This document shows positions 16,083-23,424 of a stretch of DNA of 37,834 nt, piece by piece. Position 1 is the stretch's first letter. Every line of letters starts with the position of its first letter. The position numbers and the translations under genes are program-made. The stretch spans positions 1 to 37,834 of the IMG/VR virus record IMGVR_UViG_3300025151_000117, one strand, 5' to 3'. This DNA is from a virus. A model generated the notes under the pieces. It saw only the letters and a list, made by a program, of their open reading frames with translations. It did not search any database and was not told where the DNA came from.

Positions 16083-17708
16083 TTACTTAACCTTAGCTTC
16101 AAGCTCTTGTACTTTTGCACTAAGCTCTTTGATTGATTCTATTAGTAATGGTACAATCTTAGTGTACTCAACTTTTAAATATCCTTTTTCAGTTTCCTTT
16201 ACTGCACTTGGTATAATCTCTTGTACTTCTTGTGCAATAACACCGACATCGCTACCAGAATACTTAGACTTATCATTCCAAATAAATGTATTACCACTAA
16301 GTTTGTTTACTTTAGATGTAGCATCTTGGATAGGGAAGATATTATCCTTCAACCTTTTATCAGAGGCTAACGATGCTACCACATCTCCATCTGCTGATAT
16401 ATCTCCTTCTGCATAAATATCATTTTTAGACCTAATTCCTGCTGAAGCACTATTATCTGCATCTTTTGATACATCTTGACCTACTTGAAATCTTAGTGAT
16501 CCACCACTATATATATTAACCTCAGCACCATTTTTACTAGCATTTAAGCTCAAGTTACCGAAATCACTATCTCCACCTATAGTGGGACTAGCACCTGAGT
16601 TATCACTATCATTAAATGTAATTATTGGCGCACTTCCTTGAATGGTAACATTATCTTGGATTGTAGGAATCTTAGAAGCATTTGTTAAGTGAATACCTCC
16701 AGTTACTTGTAGGTCTCCAGAAACTTTAGCTCCTGCAGAAAGAGTACCAGATGAATCCTTACCAGCATCGTGAGCTACACGAAATCTTTCGTGGTATTGA
16801 TTTGAGCCTGAATCAAAATCAGCTGCTTCATTATTAGTAGTCTTTAAAGTAATATTATCTACGGCAGTGCTTATGATATCACTATATGCTTTTAGTACCC
16901 TAGTCTCTATAGTATTTACACTTGAATTTCCAGTTATAAATGAATTAGGTGAGCCAAAATCATCTTGGTCAAAAACAATATTGGGTTCATCACCTATTAG
17001 TCTAAGATGGTCAGCTATAACTTGGTCATCAACATACACATCACCAGTAACATATAAACCACCTGTTACCTTTGCTCCTGCAGCATCATTGCCACCTTGG
17101 TCTTTGGCTACATCGGCTGCTACTGTCAATCCATCTGTACCATTATGTTTTAAAATAACTTCATCGTCAGCATCAATAGTAATATCTGCACCAGTTTTTT
17201 CTGCTAATATTGATAAATTACCATCTTGTGAGTTTCCATTTATTTCTGGTGAAGATCCACTATTACCAGTATCATCTAATATAATCCTTGGCGCAGTACC
17301 ACTTAAAGTCATAGTAGCAGTGCTATCACCAATAAAGTCAGTTTTTGCTATAGTTACTGCATCGCTGTTAATATTATTTGTAGAAATTTTACCTGCGAGA
17401 AGCCCAGTACCAGTATCATTACACTTAATAATTTGGTCAGTTCCTAACACTAAATCATTTGGAGCTGCTGCACTATTGGTTGCATTACAAAGAATAGTCC
17501 TAGCATCAAGGTGCTTAAATTTAGTAAATGGTACTCCATTAGTTCCATCGCCATCTTTAAGTTGTAACTTATTATTAACAACATTAAGTGTAAGGTCATC
17601 AGTTACAGCAGTTAATGGAACTGCTTGATTGACTGCATTGTTCAAATCAGCAGCAGTAACCTGCTCACCTGTTTGAAATGTTTTACCTGTTGTAAATGTA
17701 TTGCTCAT
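16083..17708 (-). CDS. tail fibre with C-terminal S74 intramolecular chaperone-peptidase domain
   Basis: The 541-residue protein begins FTTGKTFQTGEQVTAADLNN, a common fibre N-terminus, followed by repetitive beta-rich segments with Asn, Asp, Ser and Thr. The C-terminal 93 residues form a peptidase S74 domain: SDKRLKDNI from Ser449, GVIAQEVQEIIPSAV, YLKVEYTKIVPLLIESIKEL, then a helical end. S74 domains drive trimerisation of the fibre and then cut themselves off just before the Ser. Here that would be between Ala448 and Ser449. The domain call is firm; the receptor is unknown. The start overlaps the upstream stop by TAATG. Confidence 0.85.
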   Translation of the reverse strand: MSNTFTTGKTFQTGEQVTAADLNNAVNQAVPLTAVTDDLTLNVVNNKLQLKDGDGTNGVPFTKFKHLDARTILCNATNSAAAPNDLVLGTDQIIKCNDTGTGLLAGKISTNNINSDAVTIAKTDFIGDSTATMTLSGTAPRIILDDTGNSGSSPEINGNSQDGNLSILAEKTGADITIDADDEVILKHNGTDGLTVAADVAKDQGGNDAAGAKVTGGLYVTGDVYVDDQVIADHLRLIGDEPNIVFDQDDFGSPNSFITGNSSVNTIETRVLKAYSDIISTAVDNITLKTTNNEAADFDSGSNQYHERFRVAHDAGKDSSGTLSAGAKVSGDLQVTGGIHLTNASKIPTIQDNVTIQGSAPIITFNDSDNSGASPTIGGDSDFGNLSLNASKNGAEVNIYSGGSLRFQVGQDVSKDADNSASAGIRSKNDIYAEGDISADGDVVASLASDKRLKDNIFPIQDATSKVNKLSGNTFIWNDKSKYSGSDVGVIAQEVQEIIPSAVKETEKGYLKVEYTKIVPLLIESIKELSAKVQELEAKVK

Positions 17709-20422
17709 TATTCTGCTTTATTTGTTGATCTAAATGTTTGTGCTGCCGATAGCTTGATAGCCCTTATGCTTGGTTTACCCAATTTGTTTGTAATTATAAA
17801 TTGACCACCATAAGCTCGTTTATTACCTATTCTACCACGAATGGCAATATCTTCACTTGCTGGTAGTGTAGCACCACTATTATAACTTTGTAAAGTTCCT
17901 AGTGTAGTATTAGTATCTAGGTTTTCTGTACTAAAATCTACTTGATAATTTGTAGGGCCAAATATAGGAGAGTCGGATTGTATTTCAAATGAATTATATT
18001 TCTTTCGGTCAATATCATTAAATGTATACATTCTGGTTTTCATCTCACCATCTATTAATATAGAATCAGGCACTGTGCTACCAATTGTTGTAATGACTGT
18101 ATCAAATCCATTCTTAGCATTAGTAGAAAACTCAGCTTCGTTACCTGCAATAAGGTGAACACCACCATCATTGTTAATTGAATAAAGTCCTCTTCTTTCT
18201 CCTTTACCTGCGATAACTAAATTACTGTACTCAAATATAGGATTAGTATTGATTTGGTCTATTGATTCCCATGCCTTAGTTAAGAAGTTGTATACTAATA
18301 AAGCATTGTTGGTGTCAGCATCATCAGCACCGGGAGAGGAATCAAGTGGTACTGCTAAATAATATCTATTATCAAAATAAGCTCCGACTGATTTAGATGC
18401 TAGTCTTTTGTTTATTCTGTCCATTGTGGTTTGTATTGATTCAGACAGAGGTGTTTGACTACCACGAAGATTGTATTCATCTAAGAACTCTAATGAGTAC
18501 ACACCATTATCTGATAAGAAGAATACATTTTTACCAACTTGTACTATAGATTTTCTAGCTAATGCACCAATCTCATTAGTTAATATTTGAGATGATGCAG
18601 TTGATGGATCAGTTGTACCTGATACCCTATGTATAGTATTCTTATTAAATATTAATATAGAGTCTTCTGTAAATGATACAACCCCTACAGTAAAATCTGT
18701 ACTACCCGCATTAAATCTAAATGATGCAAATATTTTATCATAAGTATTGTTGTCTAATATGTCTGATACTATAAGCTCATCGTAAACATTTCTAGAGGCA
18801 TTGTTATTTTCAGGGTCATACTGATATGGTACTATCAATCTTCTTTGATGTAAAATACCAAACTCAGGTGCAGGCATATGTATATATCCAAGGCTTATTG
18901 AAACCTTCTTAGAGAATACAGGTTGTGCCAAATAACTTTCAGCCTCTGTTATATGAGTAGTGGTTTTGTCTGGTTGTATAAAAAACTCAAAACCTGCGGC
19001 TAGTTTTACAGTACCACCAGTAGCAGCACCAGTATTGTTAGTTATGTAAATAGCAAAACTATTTGAATTTATTACCTCAGCAACATAACGATCTCCATTT
19101 ACATTGGCAACAGACATACTTGCTACAATTATGGGGTCACCTACAGAGAATCCATGATTATTTGCAGTAATTACTACTCTATATAAAGAACCATATTCTT
19201 CATTTCCATGAGAGTTATCTCCTATCGCAGCAGTTGCATTTATAGTGTCACCCTCTTCAACTACCTTACCTACAGTAAACTTAGAGCCAATCCTTATTCC
19301 TGATACATTCGTATCATGTAATTCTCCTAAGCATTCTATCGTATCACCAACCTCGTAGTTGTCAGTATTTTTATGAACCACACCTCTGTTTTCAACAATA
19401 GCAAACTCACCTACACTGCAACCTAGCTCAATTGGTTGACTGTATTGACCACTAGGCACAGGTGTAAACTGTGGGTTTTCTCTTACTGTACCACTACCTG
19501 TTGTAGATTTATTTGCCACAAATATTGTACCTACAGTATTACTAGCAGCACCTATTGTACTAAAATCACTAGTACCTACTGTTTGAATCTTATATGTTCT
19601 ACCTGCAACTATTGCAGTAGCGGCTACATCTGCTGTTGTATCAGCATCAACCTTATTGATTGATAGGTCGCACTCTAATGCAGTTTCTCCTTTTACGAAT
19701 AATATTACTTTGTTAAATGCTTGTAAGACTTCTATAGGTTTATTTATATCTGAACCTGTTTGATATGGTATTTCATATGTGGTTGTAGTTAAACTTTGAC
19801 CACTTGTAAATGTACTAGTTTTTATTGCTATCAATTTTGTATTAGAAGCTAATAGTATATAACTTTCATTGTCAGCAGAGTTTGGATCAGAGAATGTACC
19901 TGAACCAAAAATACTAGCAATAGCACCATCTACCAACACTGGAAATACTACAGTACAAGTTGAATCAGTACCATTGGTAAATCCAGTACCTGTTACAACT
20001 AATGTATCATTTGCTCCCTTTTCATAAATGTGTACACCATTAACACCACTAAGGCTGCAATTAGAAATATTAATATATCCATTATTTGGAAAGTTTGCAT
20101 ATGTTGCACTACCACCACCAGAAAAATTACTAATTGTAATTGTTGTTGTGTTTGTTACTGTAATGCTTGTAGTTGTATCATTACCCAAATAAAATGGTAA
20201 AGTTAAAGCATTTACACCTGCGGATAATGGAGATGACTTTACATCAGCACCTATGCGAACAGACCACTCTCCATTTCTGTCGCATCTACCATTCTTAGAA
20301 ACTTCTAAAACACCTTGAGGTAATTGGTCAGGTCTAAGTCTATTATTAAATCCAACAAACCCTGCATCTATATCCTCAAGAGTTCTATCGTCCCTTGCTC
20401 CATATTTATCATACCTAGACAT
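17708..20422 (-). CDS. tail nozzle/tail tubular protein B-like structural protein (904 aa)
   Basis: The N-terminus (ERTLEDIDAGFVGFNNRLRP by type, here DRTLEDIDAGFVGFNNRLRP) and the C-terminal half are typical of nozzle or 'stabilisation' proteins of short tails: LARKSIVQVGKNVFFLSDNG, VYSLEFLDEYN, SVGAYFDNRYYLAVPL, ALLVYNFLTKAWESIDQI. The latter repeats resemble beta-propeller blades. The middle (about 130-470) is an insertion rich in Thr, Ser, Gly and Asn. It would form the distal part of the short tail through which DNA passes. The start follows the stop of a 23-residue frame without a gap. Confidence 0.65.
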   Translation of the reverse strand: MSRYDKYGARDDRTLEDIDAGFVGFNNRLRPDQLPQGVLEVSKNGRCDRNGEWSVRIGADVKSSPLSAGVNALTLPFYLGNDTTTSITVTNTTTITISNFSGGGSATYANFPNNGYINISNCSLSGVNGVHIYEKGANDTLVVTGTGFTNGTDSTCTVVFPVLVDGAIASIFGSGTFSDPNSADNESYILLASNTKLIAIKTSTFTSGQSLTTTTYEIPYQTGSDINKPIEVLQAFNKVILFVKGETALECDLSINKVDADTTADVAATAIVAGRTYKIQTVGTSDFSTIGAASNTVGTIFVANKSTTGSGTVRENPQFTPVPSGQYSQPIELGCSVGEFAIVENRGVVHKNTDNYEVGDTIECLGELHDTNVSGIRIGSKFTVGKVVEEGDTINATAAIGDNSHGNEEYGSLYRVVITANNHGFSVGDPIIVASMSVANVNGDRYVAEVINSNSFAIYITNNTGAATGGTVKLAAGFEFFIQPDKTTTHITEAESYLAQPVFSKKVSISLGYIHMPAPEFGILHQRRLIVPYQYDPENNNASRNVYDELIVSDILDNNTYDKIFASFRFNAGSTDFTVGVVSFTEDSILIFNKNTIHRVSGTTDPSTASSQILTNEIGALARKSIVQVGKNVFFLSDNGVYSLEFLDEYNLRGSQTPLSESIQTTMDRINKRLASKSVGAYFDNRYYLAVPLDSSPGADDADTNNALLVYNFLTKAWESIDQINTNPIFEYSNLVIAGKGERRGLYSINNDGGVHLIAGNEAEFSTNAKNGFDTVITTIGSTVPDSILIDGEMKTRMYTFNDIDRKKYNSFEIQSDSPIFGPTNYQVDFSTENLDTNTTLGTLQSYNSGATLPASEDIAIRGRIGNKRAYGGQFIITNKLGKPSIRAIKLSAAQTFRSTNKAE

Positions 20423-20494
20423 TTATTCGTACCAACCTTCTTGGTTGTATTCACTCCCCAAATCCTCAAGCCAATCTGTTATAAATCTAAACAT
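20423..20494 (-). CDS. 23-residue acidic mini-protein
   Basis: An ATG one base after the stop of the 78-residue basic protein opens a frame of 23 residues (starts MFRFITDWLEDLGS, ends EGWYE). Its TAA abuts the ATG of the nozzle gene. The exact fit between two genes, and the acidic/aromatic composition with two Trp, suggest a real mini-gene rather than a gap. There is no strong ribosome binding site and no known family. Confidence 0.4.
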   Translation of the reverse strand: MFRFITDWLEDLGSEYNQEGWYE

Positions 20495-20495
20495 A

Positions 20496-20732
20496 TTAGC
20501 ATTTCCATCTACGAAGGGCTAATGCTTTTCTTGTAGGTCTTCCTTTTGAATCCTTCATTGGCCCTTTTACTCCTGACATTCTAGCACAAAAGGATTTCTT
20601 TCTAGCTTTCTTTTTACCAGTAGGCTTAGACTCAGTGACTGGTGGCTTTAGATTAGCACCAGTCTTTCTTTTGAAGTAAGCTCTACCTGCGGCAGTTAGT
20701 CCACCTTTCTTTGACTTATGTTCTTTTCTCAT
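20496..20732 (-). CDS. small basic phage protein, DUF6321-like (78 aa)
   Basis: The sequence GGLTAAGRAYFKRKTGANLK, then PPVTESKPTGKKKARKKSFC, then ARMSGVKG and a C-terminal LRRWKC fits the DUF6321 pattern seen in many aquatic phages. It is very rich in Lys and Arg, so nucleic-acid binding or packaging with DNA is plausible but unproven. The start is preceded by a strong Shine-Dalgarno (AAAGGAGGAAAGC before ATG) and overlaps the upstream gene by four bases. Confidence 0.65.
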   Translation of the reverse strand: MRKEHKSKKGGLTAAGRAYFKRKTGANLKPPVTESKPTGKKKARKKSFCARMSGVKGPMKDSKGRPTRKALALRRWKC

Positions 20733-20968
20733 GCTTTCCTCCTTTTATGTGAGTAAGGGATTCTCTTACTACTTGTTTTGGTTCTTTTAAATTTTGCTTT
20801 CTCTGATGAAGACATCTCTGATTGAGTCTTTGGAGTTTTAGAACTAACTCTCTTCGAGGGTCTGCAAGCGGGATATGCTCTACTGCTACCTTTAGCCGAC
20901 TTTCTTCCACAAGGCTTCCCGGTTTTTACATCTACCCACTTCTCTTGATGCCATCTCCTAAGACTCAT
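20729..20968 (-). CDS. small basic phage protein, DUF5872-like (79 aa)
   Basis: The segment WHQEKWVDVKTGKPCGRKSA, then KGSSRAYPACRPSKRVSSKT, then SEMSSSEKAKFKRTKTSSKR is the DUF5872-type pattern common in marine phages and giant viruses. It has few acidic residues, and the two Cys (in KPCGR and PACRP) could bind a metal. Function unknown. It overlaps both neighbours by four bases (ATGA), so the row of small genes is translationally coupled. Confidence 0.65.
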   Translation of the reverse strand: MSLRRWHQEKWVDVKTGKPCGRKSAKGSSRAYPACRPSKRVSSKTPKTQSEMSSSEKAKFKRTKTSSKRIPYSHKRRKA

Positions 20969-21129
20969 ACCTTCTTTCTTTTATAACCACTAGCAGTTCG
21001 CTTCTTGCCATCTGGCCCTTTGACCTGACCTTTGCAGACTCTTACTGCATAACTGTTGGCATAAGCAGATGGATATACATCATACTTTCTTTTAGCGGCT
21101 GCTTTACCTCTAGCACATAACTTACCCAT
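20965..21129 (-). CDS. small basic phage protein, DUF5872-like (54 aa)
   Basis: This short frame encodes 54 residues: MGKLCARGKAAAKRKYDVYP, then SAYANSYAVRVCKGQVKGPD, then a KKR-rich tail ending KRKKV. The KLCxxGKAAAKRKxxVYPSAYAN pattern is well known among marine phage small proteins. Its start overlaps the stop of the 36-residue gene (TAATG) and its stop overlaps the next start (ATGA). Strongly basic; DNA or RNA binding is a guess. Confidence 0.65.
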   Translation of the reverse strand: MGKLCARGKAAAKRKYDVYPSAYANSYAVRVCKGQVKGPDGKKRTASGYKRKKV

Positions 21130-21239
21130 TAGACTTTCTTTCTTTTAAGAGCTTTGAAGTCAGCACCAGTAATTTTATTTCTTGGTGCGGCTACCCTAGC
21201 TAGTTTCTTTTGTTTAGCACTATATTTACTGAAAGGCAT
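21129..21239 (-). CDS. 36-residue basic protein
   Basis: The frame encodes 36 residues, beginning MPFSKYSAKQKKLARVAAPR and ending ALKRKKV, with a MPFSK...KQKKLAR opening that recalls short basic phage proteins. TAATG overlaps join it to both the 27-residue gene before it and the 54-residue gene after it. It ends in the same KRKKV as the next protein. Confidence 0.55.
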   Translation of the reverse strand: MPFSKYSAKQKKLARVAAPRNKITGADFKALKRKKV

Positions 21240-21322
21240 TAGTATTTTCCTTTCATTACTCTGCGACCCTTGCTTGAGCCACCCTTCTTTTCTCCACAAC
21301 TTCCTTTACCTTTATGTGCCAT
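21239..21322 (-). CDS. 27-residue basic protein
   Basis: An ATG one base after the stop of the PEP-CTERM gene opens a 27-residue frame rich in Lys and Gly (begins MAHKGKGSCGEKKGGSSKGR). The upstream gene's last codons contain AGAGGAG, a good ribosome binding site nine to ten bases before the ATG. Its TAA overlaps the next ATG. Similar MAHKGKG...-type mini-proteins occur in marine phages. Confidence 0.55.
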   Translation of the reverse strand: MAHKGKGSCGEKKGGSSKGRRVMKGKY

Positions 21323-21323
21323 A

Positions 21324-21605
21324 TTATTTTCTCCTCTTTATCATTGTTAATAATAATAATGAAAACCCTAAGACTAATCCATAAAAGGATGGCTCAGGTA
21401 CATTATTGTAATCTACTGAAAGTCTATAATCTACTTCACTCCAATTGTATTCTTTACCTTCGTAAAGTAATCCATCAAACTCACTATATGCCCATTCTGG
21501 TATCGATGGAACATAAAAGTATTTATAACTGGTTGATGTAATACTATCACCCCAACCATAGTCGGAGTCATTGTTAATATCTAGTTCTGAAAATTCGTGG
21601 CTCAT
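21324..21605 (-). CDS. PEP-CTERM-tailed phage envelope protein (93 aa)
   Basis: The last 25 residues form a complete PEP-CTERM sorting signal: V69-P-E-P72, then the hydrophobic segment YGLVLGFSLLLLTMI (about 75-89), then K90-R-R-K93 at the very end. In bacteria this signal is cut by an exosortase in the inner membrane and the protein is passed on to the cell surface. Residues 1-68 are acidic and aromatic (several Tyr, Trp, Asp, Glu) with no known domain. No Sec signal peptide is visible at the chosen start, which is unusual for the class. The start overlaps the upstream membrane-protein gene by ATGA. The gene therefore belongs to a holin/envelope cassette. A phage gene with this tail implies a host that has exosortase. 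Confidence 0.75.
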   Translation of the reverse strand: MSHEFSELDINNDSDYGWGDSITSTSYKYFYVPSIPEWAYSEFDGLLYEGKEYNWSEVDYRLSVDYNNVPEPSFYGLVLGFSLLLLTMIKRRK

Positions 21606-21766
21606 TTTTTAAATAGGGTTGTGAATATTGATGCGAAACTCATAAAGAATTTCTTTATGAAATTGTCCTTTGGTAAGAACATCATTATAATAGATATTAT
21701 ACCAATGTAGGCAAATGCCATAGCCATTAAATCATCTTTGTAATTAGTTAAAATAAATTCTATCAT
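21602..21766 (-). CDS. 54-residue membrane protein, coupled to the PEP-CTERM gene
   Basis: The frame starts in an ATGA overlap with the 264-residue gene and ends in an ATGA overlap with the PEP-CTERM gene. It encodes 54 residues: a polar start (MIEFILTNYKDD), one clear membrane helix (LMAMAFAYIGIISIIMMFL), a short PKDNFIKK turn, and an amphipathic end (FFMSFASIFTTLFKK). Such proteins may be pinholin-like or act as membrane partners. Function is inferred only from position and topology. A run of six A before the TGA could allow -1 slippage into the next frame. Confidence 0.6.
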   Translation of the reverse strand: MIEFILTNYKDDLMAMAFAYIGIISIIMMFLPKDNFIKKFFMSFASIFTTLFKK

Positions 21767-22557
21767 TGTACTGGTGATACTTGTCTTATACTTGAGTGAG
21801 GTTTAATATCGTCACCCATTTGTTCAAATGGTGTTTCTACTATGGGTATAGCATCAGATTTAGCTTCAGATTGCCCTGTATCGCCTTTTGATTCTTCTTG
21901 TGGCTCATCATTAGACTTGACTTCCTTAGGCTCTTCAGTAGGCTCTGAGGATGGATTACTTTCTTTTGATTGTTGCTTTTCTGTTTCTGATCCTTTCGAT
22001 TGTTCAGTATTGGAGGGCTGAGAGGTTTGAGAGGATTTTTCGGAAGACTCATTTTGTGAAGAAGCAGAGGGTTCTTGTGTGGTGTCCGAAGGCGAGGGAG
22101 CTGGTTCAGAAGTCTGTTGTGATTCGGAAGCCTCTGCGACAAAAGTCTGAGCCTCAGCAATCTTCTCAGAAATAACTTGCTGACCCCAATCGTTCAAAGA
22201 AGCGAAGTCCACAAAGTTATCAATAAACATTGGGACTTCAAATCTTTCTTCTATGACATCTTGTGCAACTTCTGCTACAAATATTTCTGTTCTATCTTTG
22301 GCAATATCCACTTGAGTTACTGCCGCAGTAGATACTGCAACTGTACCAGCAGCCCCAAGTTGTGATACTTGAGTTACTACAGGTAAGTCCTTAATTCTAT
22401 CTATAAGAGATTTCTTAAGCGCTTTAGCACCTTCACTAGCAGACTCTTGAGCTTGTTGTATATGCTCGCTAATGTCTTCATTAGGCGATTCACCAAGCAC
22501 TTGGCTGATTGAATCCCGAAGAGTTTGCAGTTCTTTTCTTGCTTGTTTTTTGTCCAT
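21763..22557 (-). CDS. membrane-associated protein with a long Ser/Glu/Gln/Pro-rich tail (264 aa)
   Basis: The N-terminal 60 residues are a charged helix (MDKKQARKELQTLRDSISQV onward). A mildly hydrophobic Ala/Val/Thr stretch follows at about 61-82 (VTQVSQLGAAGTVAVSTAAV), and an acidic domain extends to about 140 (VAEVAQDVIEERFEVPMFID). Residues of about 143-240 are low-complexity, dominated by Ser, Glu, Gln, Pro and Lys, like flexible stalks that span a periplasm or wall. It lies between two holin-like genes and the membrane/PEP-CTERM pair, so an envelope or lysis role (for example a spacer protein) is possible. No family was recognised. Confidence 0.55.
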   Translation of the reverse strand: MDKKQARKELQTLRDSISQVLGESPNEDISEHIQQAQESASEGAKALKKSLIDRIKDLPVVTQVSQLGAAGTVAVSTAAVTQVDIAKDRTEIFVAEVAQDVIEERFEVPMFIDNFVDFASLNDWGQQVISEKIAEAQTFVAEASESQQTSEPAPSPSDTTQEPSASSQNESSEKSSQTSQPSNTEQSKGSETEKQQSKESNPSSEPTEEPKEVKSNDEPQEESKGDTGQSEAKSDAIPIVETPFEQMGDDIKPHSSIRQVSPVQ

Positions 22558-22582
22558 TTACAAATATAACATTCGTTCATAA

Positions 22583-22990
22583 TTATTTACTTACTGCTGC
22601 TGATCCAAAGTAAAAGCTGATGATACTAATAACAGCAGTCTTAATCTCTGGTAAAATTATATATCCATGTAGTGTTTGGTATGTTGTACCTTTAACAAAC
22701 CCAAACCATTTACTATATTCACTAGCAACTGTTACACCCTCTTCGCTATGAGCTAAGATGAATGGTGCAATAATTACACCAAATAAAACAGTTAATACTA
22801 TGATTCTTCTAGTCCAAGCACCAAAGGCATCTACCCTAGCTGCTGCTTTATCAGCACTTTCGTCTGATGCTTTTTGTTTTTTAATTAAGCCTTGAGTAAC
22901 TGCTGCTTGATTTTGTACTAATGTGCCAATAAGTTTGAACAAGAAACCACTTGCTCCACCTCCTAGCATTGCTAATAATTCTGTACTCAT
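22583..22990 (-). CDS. holin-like membrane protein (3TM type, 135 aa)
   Basis: Features: an N-terminal Gly/Ala/Leu-rich hydrophobic segment (LLAMLGGGASGFLFKLIGTL), a charged helix (IKKQKASDESADKAAARVDA), a membrane helix (RRIIVLTVLFGVIIAPFILA), a loop, and a final hydrophobic segment (AVISIISFYFGSAAVSK). The order resembles the 3-TM holins described for gene transfer agents and marine phages. It would make inner-membrane lesions that release the lysozyme. Its start overlaps the next holin-like gene by ATGA. Confidence 0.65.
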   Translation of the reverse strand: MSTELLAMLGGGASGFLFKLIGTLVQNQAAVTQGLIKKQKASDESADKAAARVDAFGAWTRRIIVLTVLFGVIIAPFILAHSEEGVTVASEYSKWFGFVKGTTYQTLHGYIILPEIKTAVISIISFYFGSAAVSK

Positions 22991-23157
22991 TTGTCTCCCC
23001 TTCTAAATATATGCCACCAAGCAATAGACAGTGATGCTACTGCTGCTGACAAATGCATTATAATTTGTGCTTCTGTTCCGAAGTCATCCATAGCTACAGT
23101 AACTTGAGTTACTCCTACTATGCTCCAAATTTTAAGATGACTAATGAGTGCTTCCAT
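22987..23157 (-). CDS. second small holin-like membrane protein (56 aa)
   Basis: I place the start at the ATG at 23157, preceded by GGGAGAAGAATAAT, rather than at an earlier in-frame codon inside the neighbouring gene. The 56 residues hold two hydrophobic helices (LISHLKIWSIVGVTQVTVAM and IIMHLSAAVASLSIAWWHIF) with a short acidic loop (DDFGTE) and a basic end (RRGDK). This is class II holin-like topology. The pair with the 135-residue protein may be holin and antiholin; which is which cannot be told. Confidence 0.6.
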   Translation of the reverse strand: MEALISHLKIWSIVGVTQVTVAMDDFGTEAQIIMHLSAAVASLSIAWWHIFRRGDK

Positions 23158-23158
23158 A

Positions 23159-23422
23159 TTATTCTTCTCCCGTCGGGAATGTAACAGTCGTTGTAATCGC
23201 TGACTCTTCATCCTCTGTTAGTTCGTATCCATTTACTAAAAGTGCATATTTGCTATCAGCAGTCACTTGTGGGTAAGTGTGATAACGAGTTCCACTACCT
23301 ACTCTGTGGTAAGCATAGCCTCGTCTAGCACCCTCAGTGTCTGCTCTTGCAATTGCATCAGCCTCTTCTTCGTATACTAAATAGTTGGGTACATAAACCT
23401 CTTCTTCTGTTTCTTCGCTCAT
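23159..23422 (-). CDS. small protein following the large tail protein (87 aa), possible assembly factor
   Basis: The protein has an acidic start (MSEETEEEVYVPNYLVYEEE) and a middle GYAYHRVGSGTRYHTYP followed by DSKYALLVNGYELTEDEESA. This HRVGSGTRYxxxP...YALxVxxYELTEEE pattern occurs in small proteins encoded just behind tail fibre or tail tip genes of marine phages. It may be a fibre assembly or capping protein, but this is by position. It starts two bases after the 1054-residue gene. Confidence 0.5.
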   Translation of the reverse strand: MSEETEEEVYVPNYLVYEEEADAIARADTEGARRGYAYHRVGSGTRYHTYPQVTADSKYALLVNGYELTEDEESAITTTVTFPTGEE

Positions 23423-23424
23423 TG

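Noticed and set aside
16867-17628. 253-codon rightward frame opposite the tail fibre gene
   Set aside because: It mirrors the Thr/Ser/Asn-rich fibre codons and gives a Ser/Pro/Val-rich shadow without a promoter or ribosome binding site.
23158-23211. Longer start for the 56-residue holin-like protein
   Set aside because: The extra 18 residues are basic and out of keeping with a holin, and they lie inside the preceding gene. GGGAGAAG precedes the ATG at 23157.
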